From Tissierellales bacterium (GTDB lineage: Bacteria; Bacillota; Clostridia; Tissierellales; Tissierellaceae): a stretch of DNA of 6,500 bases. The stretch lies in contig JASLBE010000013.1 in NCBI GenBank assembly GCA_030146705.1, positions 1 to 6,500 on the forward strand, read 5' to 3'. A program made the translations under genes and the position numbers. Of this stretch, positions 1 through 6,090 are shown one piece after another. The first letter of the stretch is position 1, and each line of letters begins with the position of its first letter. The notes under the pieces are model-generated. The model saw nothing but the letters and a program-made list of their open reading frames with translations, made no database searches and was not told the DNA's origin.

Positions 1-873
1 AGGGCTATGGACCAAGTTAGGAAGGACTACAGCTACCTAGAGCACGGGCAAACCAAGATAAGGTCCAAGGACTATGGGGACAAGGTGGAAATAGACCTGA
101 ACTTCTATGAAGACAGCCTAAATAAGATGGAGGAGGCAGAAAGAGAGGCAGAGAGAATAGTTAGAAACCTGGACCTTAAAAGCAAAAAGGCCAGTGAAAA
201 AGTTTTATTAATCCACGACCACCTGGGCAAGGTAGCCAAGTACAACCTTGTTGGGGAGGAAAACAATAGCCTGACAGAAGACGACTACAGTGCCTATGGG
301 ATCTTGATTAAAAACCTAGGCATAGGAGAGGGCTATGCCAAGGCCTTCCAACTAATAGGGGAAAGGGCCGGACTTAGGACAGCCTATGTTGAGGGGACCT
401 ACAAGGGGGAAGACCACAGGTGGAATATGGTCTACCTAGATGGGGACTGGTACAACCTGGACATAAGCAATGCTACAAGACCTTATGAAAATAAGAAAAA
501 AGTATTTACCCTGGTTTATGACTACTTCCTAAAAGCAGACAAGGACTACAAGGGGGACTATGAAAAAAATATCCAAATCAACTACCCAAGGGCTGGAGGG
601 AAAAAAGACTACTACGAAGAATTAGGCATAAGCTACAAGGATATATATGGCAACACCTATAAAAATATAGGCAACTATGGAGAACTGGAAAAAGAACTTA
701 GGGTGGGCATATTATTTGATGAAAATATTTATATATGTTTAAGGGCTGGCCTTGCCTATATGCCTAAGGAGGCCCTGGAAGACTTGGTTGAAGAATATTC
801 TAAGATAAAGCCTAACACAAGTTATAAGGTCATAGAAAACCATAGGGGACTATTTGAAATAATTAAGAGATAA
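1..873 (+). CDS. Transglutaminase-fold surface protein, C-terminal part, catalytic Cys missing
   Basis: The frame is open from base 1 to TAA at 871-873. Numbering from the Met at position 7 (288 residues), a transglutaminase-like core spans about residues 58-185: a helix containing LLIHDHL (67-73), then LGIGEGYAKAF (104-114), DHRWN (136-140) and WYNLDIS (148-154). Family members normally read G-V-C-Q-G-Y-A at the second motif. Here Gly107 replaces the catalytic Cys, while His137 and Asp152 of the triad remain. The protein is therefore probably a non-enzymatic or binding version of the fold. About 100 further residues rich in Tyr and Lys follow, with no family I recognise. The strand that normally precedes this domain appears to be partly missing before Met7, and no ribosome binding site is visible in the six bases before it, so the gene or exon probably starts outside the window. 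Given the neighbours, it may be another 3' exon cassette. It uses more C- and G-ending codons than the exon at 1261. Confidence 0.75.
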   Translation, partial: RAMDQVRKDYSYLEHGQTKIRSKDYGDKVEIDLNFYEDSLNKMEEAEREAERIVRNLDLKSKKASEKVLLIHDHLGKVAKYNLVGEENNSLTEDDYSAYGILIKNLGIGEGYAKAFQLIGERAGLRTAYVEGTYKGEDHRWNMVYLDGDWYNLDISNATRPYENKKKVFTLVYDYFLKADKDYKGDYEKNIQINYPRAGGKKDYYEELGISYKDIYGNTYKNIGNYGELEKELRVGILFDENIYICLRAGLAYMPKEALEDLVEEYSKIKPNTSYKVIENHRGLFEIIKR

Positions 874-896
874 AGAAGACTTATAAAAAATAATAT

Positions 897-939
897 AATA
901 TTTATAATATATATTGAATTAATATATATTATAAATATT
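897..939. repeat. Perfect 18-bp AT-only inverted repeat (hairpin)
   Basis: Arms 897-914 and 922-939 are perfectly complementary, with a 7-base spacer. The arms contain only A and T. There is no U-tract after the 3' arm, so it is not a standard intrinsic terminator. It sits just past the stop codon of the transglutaminase-fold gene and could protect an mRNA 3' end or act as a poor terminator. Confidence 0.7.
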
Positions 940-954
940 AATTATAGTTACATA

Positions 955-985
955 CTTGTTATTAATATACCCTATTAATAACAAG
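955..985. repeat. Perfect 13-bp inverted repeat (hairpin)
   Basis: The arm CTTGTTATTAATA (955-967) is exactly complementary to 973-985, with the loop TACCC. No U-tract follows. It is the second strong hairpin between the first cassette and DV copy 1. Its function is unknown. Confidence 0.7.
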
Positions 986-1166
986 CACATAAAAGTTTAA
1001 ATGTGTATAAATAGGCAAGAAACTGTAAAAAATAGGCATTTTACTAAAAAAAGTATGTAATAAAGGGATTGAAATAATAAATCAATTATGTTAAACTGTT
1101 ATCAGGGGAGTTTATATAATTATAAACTAATATACACATAAACAATATACATTTATTATCGAGGAA

Positions 1167-1259
1167 TCGCTGTGTACCTAGAAATAGGTGTGCATAGTGA
1201 GGACCGGTCAAAATCCTATTAATTTTTTTATATATTTAAGGGAAGTTAGTAGGATAGAC
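1167..1259 (+). ncRNA. Group II intron domains V and VI, copy 1 (3' end of an intron)
   Basis: Bases 1167-1200 fold exactly like a 34-nt group II domain V. There is a 9-bp lower stem (1167-1175 with 1192-1200), a 2-nt bulge (1190-1191), a 5-bp upper stem ACCTA/TAGGT and a GAAA tetraloop. The catalytic triad position reads CGC (1168-1170), as in several bacterial classes. A linker at 1201-1210 follows, then a long domain VI stem: ATCCTATTAA pairs with TTAGTAGGAT (1246-1255), leaving the tail AGAC. The 3' splice site is predicted after C1259, matching the AY intron-end rule. I see no clear bulged branch-point A, so splicing might start by hydrolysis. The 5' half of this intron and its 5' exon lie outside the window. 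Stops in the downstream frame at 1237 and 1255 fall within this element. Confidence 0.85.
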
Positions 1260-1260
1260 A

Positions 1261-4200
1261 CGGAATGGCGAAGAAGAACTAAAAGTTGTATCAGTATCTG
1301 CTGTAAATAGGGACTCAATCAAGGTTGAATTCAACAAGGAAGTTGAAGCAGATATAGAAAACATAGAAATCGATGGGCTAACAGTCCAAGCAGTAGTTAA
1401 GTCAGAAGATGGAAAGACTTTAACTATAAAAACTGATAAAATGGAATACAACAAAAAATATGATTTAACAATAAAAGGTCTTGGAGAAGAAGATATAAAA
1501 GCTAGCTTTACAAGTAAAAGCATAGAAGACTCTTGGACTTTAGAAATTGATGCACCAAAGGCTATAAAGGCTGATGGAACATCTACAGAAGTAGTTAAAT
1601 TTAGGCTATTAGACGCAGAAGGAAAGGTTGATACTAATGCTAATGACATAGTATTAGACTTAAATGCAACATTTGGAAACCTTTCACAAAAAAGGGTAAC
1701 TATCCAAAAGGGAGAAGCAGAAGTTATCTTAAGGTCAGAATTTAACGAAGCTGAAGTAGTATCAAAAATAGATGCACAAATAATAGAAGCATCAGGAAAC
1801 TATAAGGACCTAATTGGTAAGGTAGTTGCTAAGTCTGCCTATGTAGTTTTCAACCACGAGGGAACAGATGGTGGAGAAGAAGCTATAATTAAATCATTGG
1901 TATCTGTAAACTCTAATGAAGCAGATAGGGTTACTTTAATCTTTGATGAACCAATACTAGCTAAGGATATATATAAGTTAAAGGATAATGGAGAAATCGT
2001 ATTAGACGCAGAAGGCTATCCAGAATTAACTGATAATATCAAAATATCCCAAGACTCAGAATTAACAAACAAAAAAACAATTAAGGCTCTTGAAATTAGT
2101 TCTAAGAACCCTAAGGCTGTAATAGCCTATCTTGATGTTAGGGGAAAAGGTAAAGACAAGAATATTTTAACTGACAACAAGGATGTTTATGTATCAGCTA
2201 AAATAGGAGAATATGGTAGTGAAGAAAAGAAGAGCTTTAAGCTAACTGATGCTAGGACTCCTAATATTACTAGTGTGGATGCCCTAAGCAATAGGCAACT
2301 AGAAGTAGTATTTTCAGAAGGTATCTTGTCATCAGACTTTGTAATTGATGGTAGGTTTGAAGAAGAGTTTGATGTTGAATATGGTGAAGTAGTTTGGAAC
2401 CCTAAGACCAACAAGTATGTTGACAATAGGCACAAGGTGGAAATTACCTTAAACTCTAAATACCAAGAACCAGACAAGGTTGATGGTGATTATGTTTATC
2501 CAAAGGGCTACTTTAAACCAGGCAAGCACTCTATCCAAGCTTCTACAATAAAAGACTTTGCGGCGTATACTGATAAAAACAATATTGGTACTACCCAAAC
2601 CTTAAGCTTTACTGTGGCAGAAGACAACAGTGAAATTGAAGTTACAAGGACAGTGGACTCACCAGAACAGTTTAGGGTTAAGTTTAACAAGGATATTAAG
2701 ATTGTAAACGAAAATAAATCAGATGACTTAGATGCTGGTAATGTTACAACTAGGGGTCTTGACGCAAGAGGCTTTGAGTCAATTGTTAGCCTGAACTATA
2801 AGGACAGCAAGGGAGAATGGCAACAAGTTGAAGACAATATAGGTAAATATTTCAAGGGTGAAAAAGAAGAAGATGACCTACTATATATAACTGCCCTAGG
2901 AGATGGAGAATACCTAGTTGAACTAACAACAGACTGGACAGTAATATATAACACTAAAGAAACTAGGGACAACTACTACAACGACACATTTGCCCTAATA
3001 ATTGATGAAAAATCAGTAATGAACCCATCTAATGGAAAGGTTAACCAAGAACCAATAGTTGTGGAATTAAGTAAGGGAACAGCTTTGGCTAAACCTGATA
3101 CAACAAGTCCAGAGATTGCTAAGGGTGGAATAGTTAAGGCTGAAAACTTTGATGAAAACAAGGGTGGCGGCTTTAATGTAACAATGACTGAACCAGTTAA
3201 ACTATATTCTAAAGATAATGGAACTTTAAACACTGAGGGTGCAACTTTGGCTCAAAAGCAAGTAGAACTACCAGAAACTAAGGTTGAATTCTTAGGAAGA
3301 GACAAGGATGGCAAGACTAGGACCCTAATAGGAAAGGTTGTAGGATTTGCTGACAAGCTTGATAAGGTAATCAGGGTTGAGTGGGATAATGGAAACGAAG
3401 AAGTAGTTACTAGGAATGGCGAAGAAAAAACTGAAGTAGTAACACCACAAACAATAGTTAACGACGGTGGAGACACTAGTTGGGAACTAGTAATAAGGTC
3501 TATTTCTGACGACATAGGCAACACTGCTGCAACAGTTACTGAAACTTTTGAACTAGAGCCTACTAAGGAAGTTCCAGTTGAAAAAGAATTTAGGGTAGTA
3601 CCAGAAAATGGAACAGCTTTAGGACAAGACGGTAAGGGAACATTTGCAGTTACTGGTAAGAAGACAGATGAAGAAGACGAGGTTATAATAGAGTTTACTC
3701 AACCAGTTGCAACAGTAGGAAATGGTTCTGCAGTGGATGTTAAGAACTATACCCTAAACGGTAAGGACCTGCCAGCAGGAACTAGGATTGTTTTAGACAT
3801 TGATCAAAATGAAGAAGGTAGGGTAGTTAAGATTTTATTACCAAAGGGAACTTTTGAAAATGAAAATGAAGAAACAGGGGTAATAAAATTAGCAGAACAA
3901 TTAAAATCTGCAGAAGGTTTAGAACTAAAGGGAGACGTTGCCTTTACTTTTGAAATAGAAGATGAAGCTGAAAAAGCTAAGGAAGCTTTAGAAGAAGCAA
4001 TAGCAGACGCTGAAGAAGTAGCTAAAAATGAAGCATTAAAAGGCGAAGCTAAAAAAGCTTTAGACGAAGCAATAACAAAAGCTGAAGAAGTAGCTAAAAA
4101 AGAAAATGCAACAGTAAAAGAAACAAATGAAGCTAAAAAAGCTTTAGATAAAGCAATAGCAGATGCGAAAGCAGAAGTAGCAGAAGTTGAAGCAGCTAAA

Positions 4201-4551
4201 AAAGCAGTTGATGAATTATTCAATGGCGAAGAATTAGCTGAGGGTGTAGATGCAGATAAAATAAGTGCTGCTAAAGAATTAGTGGAAAAATTAGAAGATG
4301 GAGATACTAAAACAGAATTACTAGAAAAGATAGAAAAAGCTAAAGAAGCTTTAGCAAAAGCTGAAGCTGAAAAAGCGGCTAAAGATGCAGTTGAAGGATT
4401 ATTCAATGGCGAAGAATTAGCTGAGGGCGTAGACGCAGATAAAATAAGTGCTGCTAAAGAATTAGTGGAAAAATTAGAAGATGGAGATACTAAAACAGAA
4501 TTACTAGAAAAGATAGAAAAAGCTAAAGAAGCTTTAGAAAAAGCTGAATAA
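1261..4551 (+). CDS. Large S-layer-like surface protein exon with Ig-like domains and C-terminal helical repeats
   Basis: The frame opens directly after the predicted 3' splice site and runs 1096 residues to TAA at 4549. No ATG, GTG or TTG occurs in frame before codon 61 (ATG 1441). Codons 1-60 are nevertheless clearly coding: VVSVSAVNRDSIKVEFNKEV is the typical opening strand pattern of S-layer Ig-like domains. The true start is therefore in an upstream exon. Approximate domains: Ig-like 6-75; Invasin/Big1-like 90-198 (KAIKADGTSTEVVKFRLLD); further Ig-like units near 207, 332, 458 and 803; FIVAR-like helices 901-975; and two 57-residue repeats at 979-1035 and 1040-1096 resembling the Cry-toxin C2 module (AKKAVDELF, then KISAAKELVEKL). 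No signal peptide or wall anchor is encoded, as expected for a middle exon. The last codons also form the 5' splice site pairing sequence of the next intron, so this segment can be both a 3' and a 5' exon. Confidence 0.85.
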   Translation, partial: RNGEEELKVVSVSAVNRDSIKVEFNKEVEADIENIEIDGLTVQAVVKSEDGKTLTIKTDKMEYNKKYDLTIKGLGEEDIKASFTSKSIEDSWTLEIDAPKAIKADGTSTEVVKFRLLDAEGKVDTNANDIVLDLNATFGNLSQKRVTIQKGEAEVILRSEFNEAEVVSKIDAQIIEASGNYKDLIGKVVAKSAYVVFNHEGTDGGEEAIIKSLVSVNSNEADRVTLIFDEPILAKDIYKLKDNGEIVLDAEGYPELTDNIKISQDSELTNKKTIKALEISSKNPKAVIAYLDVRGKGKDKNILTDNKDVYVSAKIGEYGSEEKKSFKLTDARTPNITSVDALSNRQLEVVFSEGILSSDFVIDGRFEEEFDVEYGEVVWNPKTNKYVDNRHKVEITLNSKYQEPDKVDGDYVYPKGYFKPGKHSIQASTIKDFAAYTDKNNIGTTQTLSFTVAEDNSEIEVTRTVDSPEQFRVKFNKDIKIVNENKSDDLDAGNVTTRGLDARGFESIVSLNYKDSKGEWQQVEDNIGKYFKGEKEEDDLLYITALGDGEYLVELTTDWTVIYNTKETRDNYYNDTFALIIDEKSVMNPSNGKVNQEPIVVELSKGTALAKPDTTSPEIAKGGIVKAENFDENKGGGFNVTMTEPVKLYSKDNGTLNTEGATLAQKQVELPETKVEFLGRDKDGKTRTLIGKVVGFADKLDKVIRVEWDNGNEEVVTRNGEEKTEVVTPQTIVNDGGDTSWELVIRSISDDIGNTAATVTETFELEPTKEVPVEKEFRVVPENGTALGQDGKGTFAVTGKKTDEEDEVIIEFTQPVATVGNGSAVDVKNYTLNGKDLPAGTRIVLDIDQNEEGRVVKILLPKGTFENENEETGVIKLAEQLKSAEGLELKGDVAFTFEIEDEAEKAKEALEEAIADAEEVAKNEALKGEAKKALDEAITKAEEVAKKENATVKETNEAKKALDKAIADAKAEVAEVEAAKKAVDELFNGEELAEGVDADKISAAKELVEKLEDGDTKTELLEKIEKAKEALAKAEAEKAAKDAVEGLFNGEELAEGVDADKISAAKELVEKLEDGDTKTELLEKIEKAKEALEKAE
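4195..4548 (+). repeat. Two near-identical 171-bp coding repeats (183-bp period)
   Basis: Bases 4195-4365 and 4378-4548 differ at only a handful of positions and are separated by 12 bases. Each encodes a 57-residue unit running from AKxAV through LFNGEELAEGVDADK to EALxKAE. The second unit ends exactly at the predicted 5' splice site. The first ends in the same eight bases, AAGCTGAA (4358-4365), but without GTGCG following. This suggests recent tandem duplication or homogenisation. Confidence 0.9.
4541..4548 (+). other. IBS1: exon sequence recognised by the intron
   Basis: AAGCTGAA pairs base for base with the loop TTCAGCTT at 4948-4955. Its 3' end lies 8 nt upstream of the GTGCG intron motif and directly before TAA TAA. 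The 5' cut is thus predicted after 4548, or after 4547. The two choices give the same mRNA because the downstream exons begin with A. The same octamer recurs at 3965, 4079, 4358 and 4364, but without a nearby GTGYG. Confidence 0.8.
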
Positions 4552-4556
4552 TAAAA

Positions 4557-5240
4557 GTGCGAAACGAAGAGGTATAACAATAATTAAGAATTAAAATTTT
4601 ATTTAAAATTTATTGATTATTGGAAAGCTTCTAATAGTATTAGTTTGGCCTATGGAATATTGGAAGTAATAGAATATTCTTATAATAAAGTAATACAGAT
4701 TAAAACTAATATTATTAAACTTTTTTACCAATATGTTAGGTGGAAGCCCTAACCTAGACCAACAATCAAATGTCTAGTGCTAAGATCCTGCAGGGGGCTG
4801 GGCCTACTAAGCCCAGTCTTCTGAAGCCAGGTAATAAGTAAGGGGTGGAAGTCCCCAGCCAGCATCCTTAAAAACTTAATATGGCCAGGATGACGAATCC
4901 ACTTAGGCGGGATAGTTTTAACCTATGCTGTTAAATATAACCATACCTTCAGCTTGGTATAGGTATGTGGGGCTGGAATACCCCATATGCTTGTGGAGAA
5001 TTGATTGTTAAACACAGGCTTGGCTATGTCGTTGTGGAGGCCTAAGTTAAGTAAAAAAAGGGATAGGTAGAAAGGAACGTTTGATGCTGTGTGGGAGGAG
5101 GACTTAGTAGGTCCAAGGAAACCCATACGGGCTCAGCAGGTCCATAGTAGCTGTGAACATTAGCCGTTTGCATCCCACTGGCGACACTGGGAGAGGGGAA
5201 AACTAATGGGAGCCAAGGGGCCTAGCCGGAAGAAGATTAT
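4557..5240 (+). ncRNA. Group II intron 5' half, domains I to III
   Basis: The region starts with GTGCGAAACG, a normal bacterial group II 5' end, and is GC-richer than its flanks from about 4731. Visible hairpins: GTTAGG/CCTAAC (4735-4753), CTAGAC/GTCTAG (4754-4777), CTGGGC/GCCCAG (4798-4816), GGGG/CCCC (4842-4856), CATCCT/AGGATG (4863-4892), the EBS1 hairpin (4943-4960), TGGGG/CCCCA (4968-4985), GGAC/GTCC near 5099-5113 and CATTAG/CTAATG (5158-5208). I could not assign domain I subdomains, EBS2 or domains II and III exactly. No forward reading frame of note crosses it. Confidence 0.75.
4943..4960 (+). other. EBS1 hairpin of the group II intron
   Basis: ATACC (4943-4947) pairs with GGTAT (4956-4960), exposing the 8-nt loop TTCAGCTT. 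This is the expected form of a domain I EBS1 loop. The loop is the perfect complement of 4541-4548, which fixes the 5' splice site upstream of the canonical boundary. If the first loop base (T4948) is instead the delta position, it would pair with the A that begins both downstream exons. Confidence 0.8.
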
Positions 5241-5266
5241 ATAAATAGGAGATAATCCCCATTATT
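5241..5266 (+). other. Domain IV base stem, 5' strand
   Basis: ATAAATA (5241-5247) and GATAATCCCCATTATT (5251-5266) pair with 5472-5478 and 5452-5467 as a 7-bp helix, a small internal loop and a 16-bp helix (one G-U pair). The same strand pairs almost equally well with 6417-6442. This stem would hold the two intron halves together in cis or in trans. Confidence 0.8.
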
Positions 5267-5310
5267 ATGTCTATTTTATAATCAGGTTAAATTAAAAAAA
5301 TATAAGATAC

Positions 5311-5340
5311 AAGGGCAGCCAGTTTTGGCTGCCTTTTTTT
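5311..5340 (+). terminator. Intrinsic terminator inside intron domain IV
   Basis: GGCAGCCA (5314-5321) pairs with TGGCTGCC (5326-5333) around the loop GTTT, followed by seven T's (5334-5340). This is a textbook rho-independent terminator. It lies between the two strands of the DIV stem, so most transcripts from the upstream exon should end here, after the 5' intron half and before domain V. Confidence 0.9.
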
Positions 5341-5411
5341 ATGGAAAGATTGACCTTTTTCTAGCCTAGGCTAAACTTTGGACCTATAAAATAAAAAAGA
5401 TAAATAGGGGC

Positions 5412-5440
5412 TTGTGAATTATTAGAATATTTAATATAAT
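5412..5440 (+). promoter_or_regulatory. Predicted sigma-A promoter directly before the 3' intron half
   Basis: A perfect -10 box, TATAAT (5435-5440), lies 17 bases after TTGTGA (5412-5417), a 4/6 match to the -35 consensus. Transcription would start near 5447-5449, where the repeated DIV 3' strand block begins. The spacing is ideal, but AT-rich DNA gives chance matches. Confidence 0.55.
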
Positions 5441-5448
5441 TAAGGCAT

Positions 5449-5585
5449 AAGAATAATGGGGATTATTCAAATATTTATACATAAGTTTTTTCGGTGGAAC
5501 GCCGTATGCCATAAAAGTGGCACGTATGGTGTGGATCGATCGAAATCTATAGGACCTAGTAAGGGCAGGCTAGCTTGGGATAGAT
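5449..5585 (+). ncRNA. Group II intron 3' half, copy 2: DIV 3' strand, domains V and VI
   Basis: The DIV 3' strand is 5452-5478. Domain V is 5499-5532, with 9-bp lower stem 5499-5507/5524-5532, a 2-nt bulge, upper stem GCCAT/GTGGC, an AAAA tetraloop and triad CGC (5500-5502). The linker GGATCGATCGAA leads into a DVI-like stem: ATCT (5545-5548) with GGAT (5578-5581), AGG with CTT, and CTAG with CTAG (5556-5559/5570-5573). The tail AGAT gives a 3' end after T5585. No clear bulged A is seen. The first 86 bases are repeated almost unchanged at 6414-6500. Confidence 0.85.
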
Positions 5586-5586
5586 A

Positions 5587-5967
5587 GAAAGATATGGTGG
5601 AGTAAAAGAAGTTGTGGAAAAAGCTGTAGAAGAAGCTGGGAAAAAAGGCAGGGGTGATTATAGTTACAAGGGAACAATAGAAGTAAGTGGAACAAGTGTA
5701 ACATATGCTCCTGGGACTACAGAGCCTAAAGATATTATGGATGACTTGGCAAGATATTTAGGAGCATTATACGAGCAAGAAATTGAAGAAATAACCTATG
5801 GAGGAAAAGATTATACTTGGAATGAAGAAGGTAGTTTAAAAGGTAGTAATTGGGAAAATGGTGGTAAGACACTAGTTTCTGAAATTGTGAAAGACTATAC
5901 TACTACTACTACTGAATTGGTATTGGAATTAGACGGAATTAAGGTTACTTTTAGCTTAGGAAATTAA
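5587..5967 (+). CDS. Short 3' exon cassette: C-terminal domain of a surface protein
   Basis: The frame is closed by TAG at 5581 within domain VI, then opens at the splice site and encodes 126 residues from ERYGGVKEVV to the stop at 5965. A GTG at 5614 with a weak GGTGGAG upstream could start a separate 117-residue protein. The frame before it continues the same helical style, however, and joins smoothly to the ...KEALEKAE end of the upstream exon. After a Lys/Glu/Ala helix (about 1-20), the segment is mostly short strands rich in Thr, Gly and acidic residues, with DIMDDLARYLGALYEQ as a central helix, and it ends in LDGIKVTFSLGN. I do not recognise the family. No LPXTG motif or membrane segment is present. 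Splicing from 4548 enters this exon in frame, so it most likely supplies an alternative C-terminus. Two terminators follow. Confidence 0.75.
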   Translation, partial: ERYGGVKEVVEKAVEEAGKKGRGDYSYKGTIEVSGTSVTYAPGTTEPKDIMDDLARYLGALYEQEIEEITYGGKDYTWNEEGSLKGSNWENGGKTLVSEIVKDYTTTTTELVLELDGIKVTFSLGN

Positions 5968-5983
5968 ATAACCACTGGCTTTT

Positions 5984-6015
5984 AAAATAGGATACTTTTA
6001 GTATCCTATTTTTTT
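5984..6015 (+). terminator. Intrinsic terminator after the short exon
   Basis: AATAGGATAC (5986-5995) pairs perfectly with GTATCCTATT (6001-6010) around TTTTA, with a T-run from 6009 to 6015. It lies 16 bases past the stop codon of the 5587 exon. Confidence 0.9.
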
Positions 6016-6024
6016 CTTCTTAAT

Positions 6025-6059
6025 AGCCTGGGTCTTGGCTTATATCCCAGGCTTTTTTT
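6025..6059 (+). terminator. Second intrinsic terminator in tandem
   Basis: AGCCTGGG (6025-6032) pairs with CCCAGGCT (6046-6053) over a 13-base loop, followed by a T-run (6053-6059). With the preceding terminator it closes the cassette tightly. Confidence 0.85.
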
Positions 6060-6090
6060 AATCTATTTAAAATATAGGTGGAAATATATA

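Larger units (their letters stand above)
874..1166. other. AT-rich intergenic region upstream of DV copy 1
   Basis: No coding sequence is evident in these 293 bases. They contain the two perfect hairpins listed separately and a perfect TATAAT at 1115-1120, but no good -35 box 16-18 bases upstream of it, so I do not call a promoter. The stretch around 1098-1115 (TTATC, then GGGGAG, then TTTAT) has the same layout as the DIV 3' strand found before the other two DV copies. It may be the DIV 3' strand of a different intron whose 5' half lies upstream of the window. Confidence 0.5.
4549..5585 (+). ncRNA. ORF-less group II intron, whole element in its cis arrangement
   Basis: This is the segment that would be removed when the exon ending at 4548 is joined to the exon at 5587. 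It has the group II landmarks in order: the canonical 5' boundary GTGCG (4557-4561), a long GC-richer folded domain I to III region, an EBS1 loop, a domain IV base stem, a 34-nt domain V with CGC triad, a DVI-like stem and an AT 3' end. The length is about 1.03 kb with no reverse transcriptase or maturase, so any protein help must come from elsewhere. Domain IV carries an intrinsic terminator and a predicted promoter, so the two halves may be separate transcripts that assemble in trans. Group I introns and known large RNAs such as OLE, GOLLD and ROOL do not account for the DV, GTGCG and EBS1 signals together. Confidence 0.85.

Noticed and set aside
1069..1120. Promoter from TTGAAA (1069-1074) or TATAAT (1115-1120) before DV copy 1
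   Set aside because: The two boxes are too far apart to form one promoter, and neither has a convincing partner at 16-18 bp.
1441..4551. ATG at 1441 as the start of the surface-protein gene
   Set aside because: No ribosome binding site precedes it, and the 60 codons upstream in the same frame form the first half of a typical Ig-like domain. The open frame begins at the 3' splice site.
3804..4580. A 258-residue reverse-strand frame rich in Ser, Ala and Phe
   Set aside because: It is the antisense shadow of the repeated Lys/Glu/Ala coding region, with repeat-driven composition and no start signals.
4629..4634. TTCTAA as EBS2, complementary to TTAGAA at 4534-4539
   Set aside because: It is only about 70 nt into the intron, too early for EBS2, and a six-base AT-rich match is likely by chance. 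Another weak match at 4915-4920 lies in a stem. EBS2 is left unassigned.
4923..5126. A 67-residue reverse-strand frame within the intron
   Set aside because: It lies over the folded domain I region, including the EBS1 hairpin, and has no protein-like composition or ribosome binding site.
4557..5280. OLE, GOLLD or ROOL type large RNA, or a group I intron
   Set aside because: The GTGCG start, EBS1/IBS1 pairing, DIV stem and 34-nt domain V all point to a group II intron.
5529..5533. GTGTG at the end of domain V as a 5' intron boundary
   Set aside because: It is the 3' strand of the domain V stem, recurs in copy 3, and has no domain I sequence after it.
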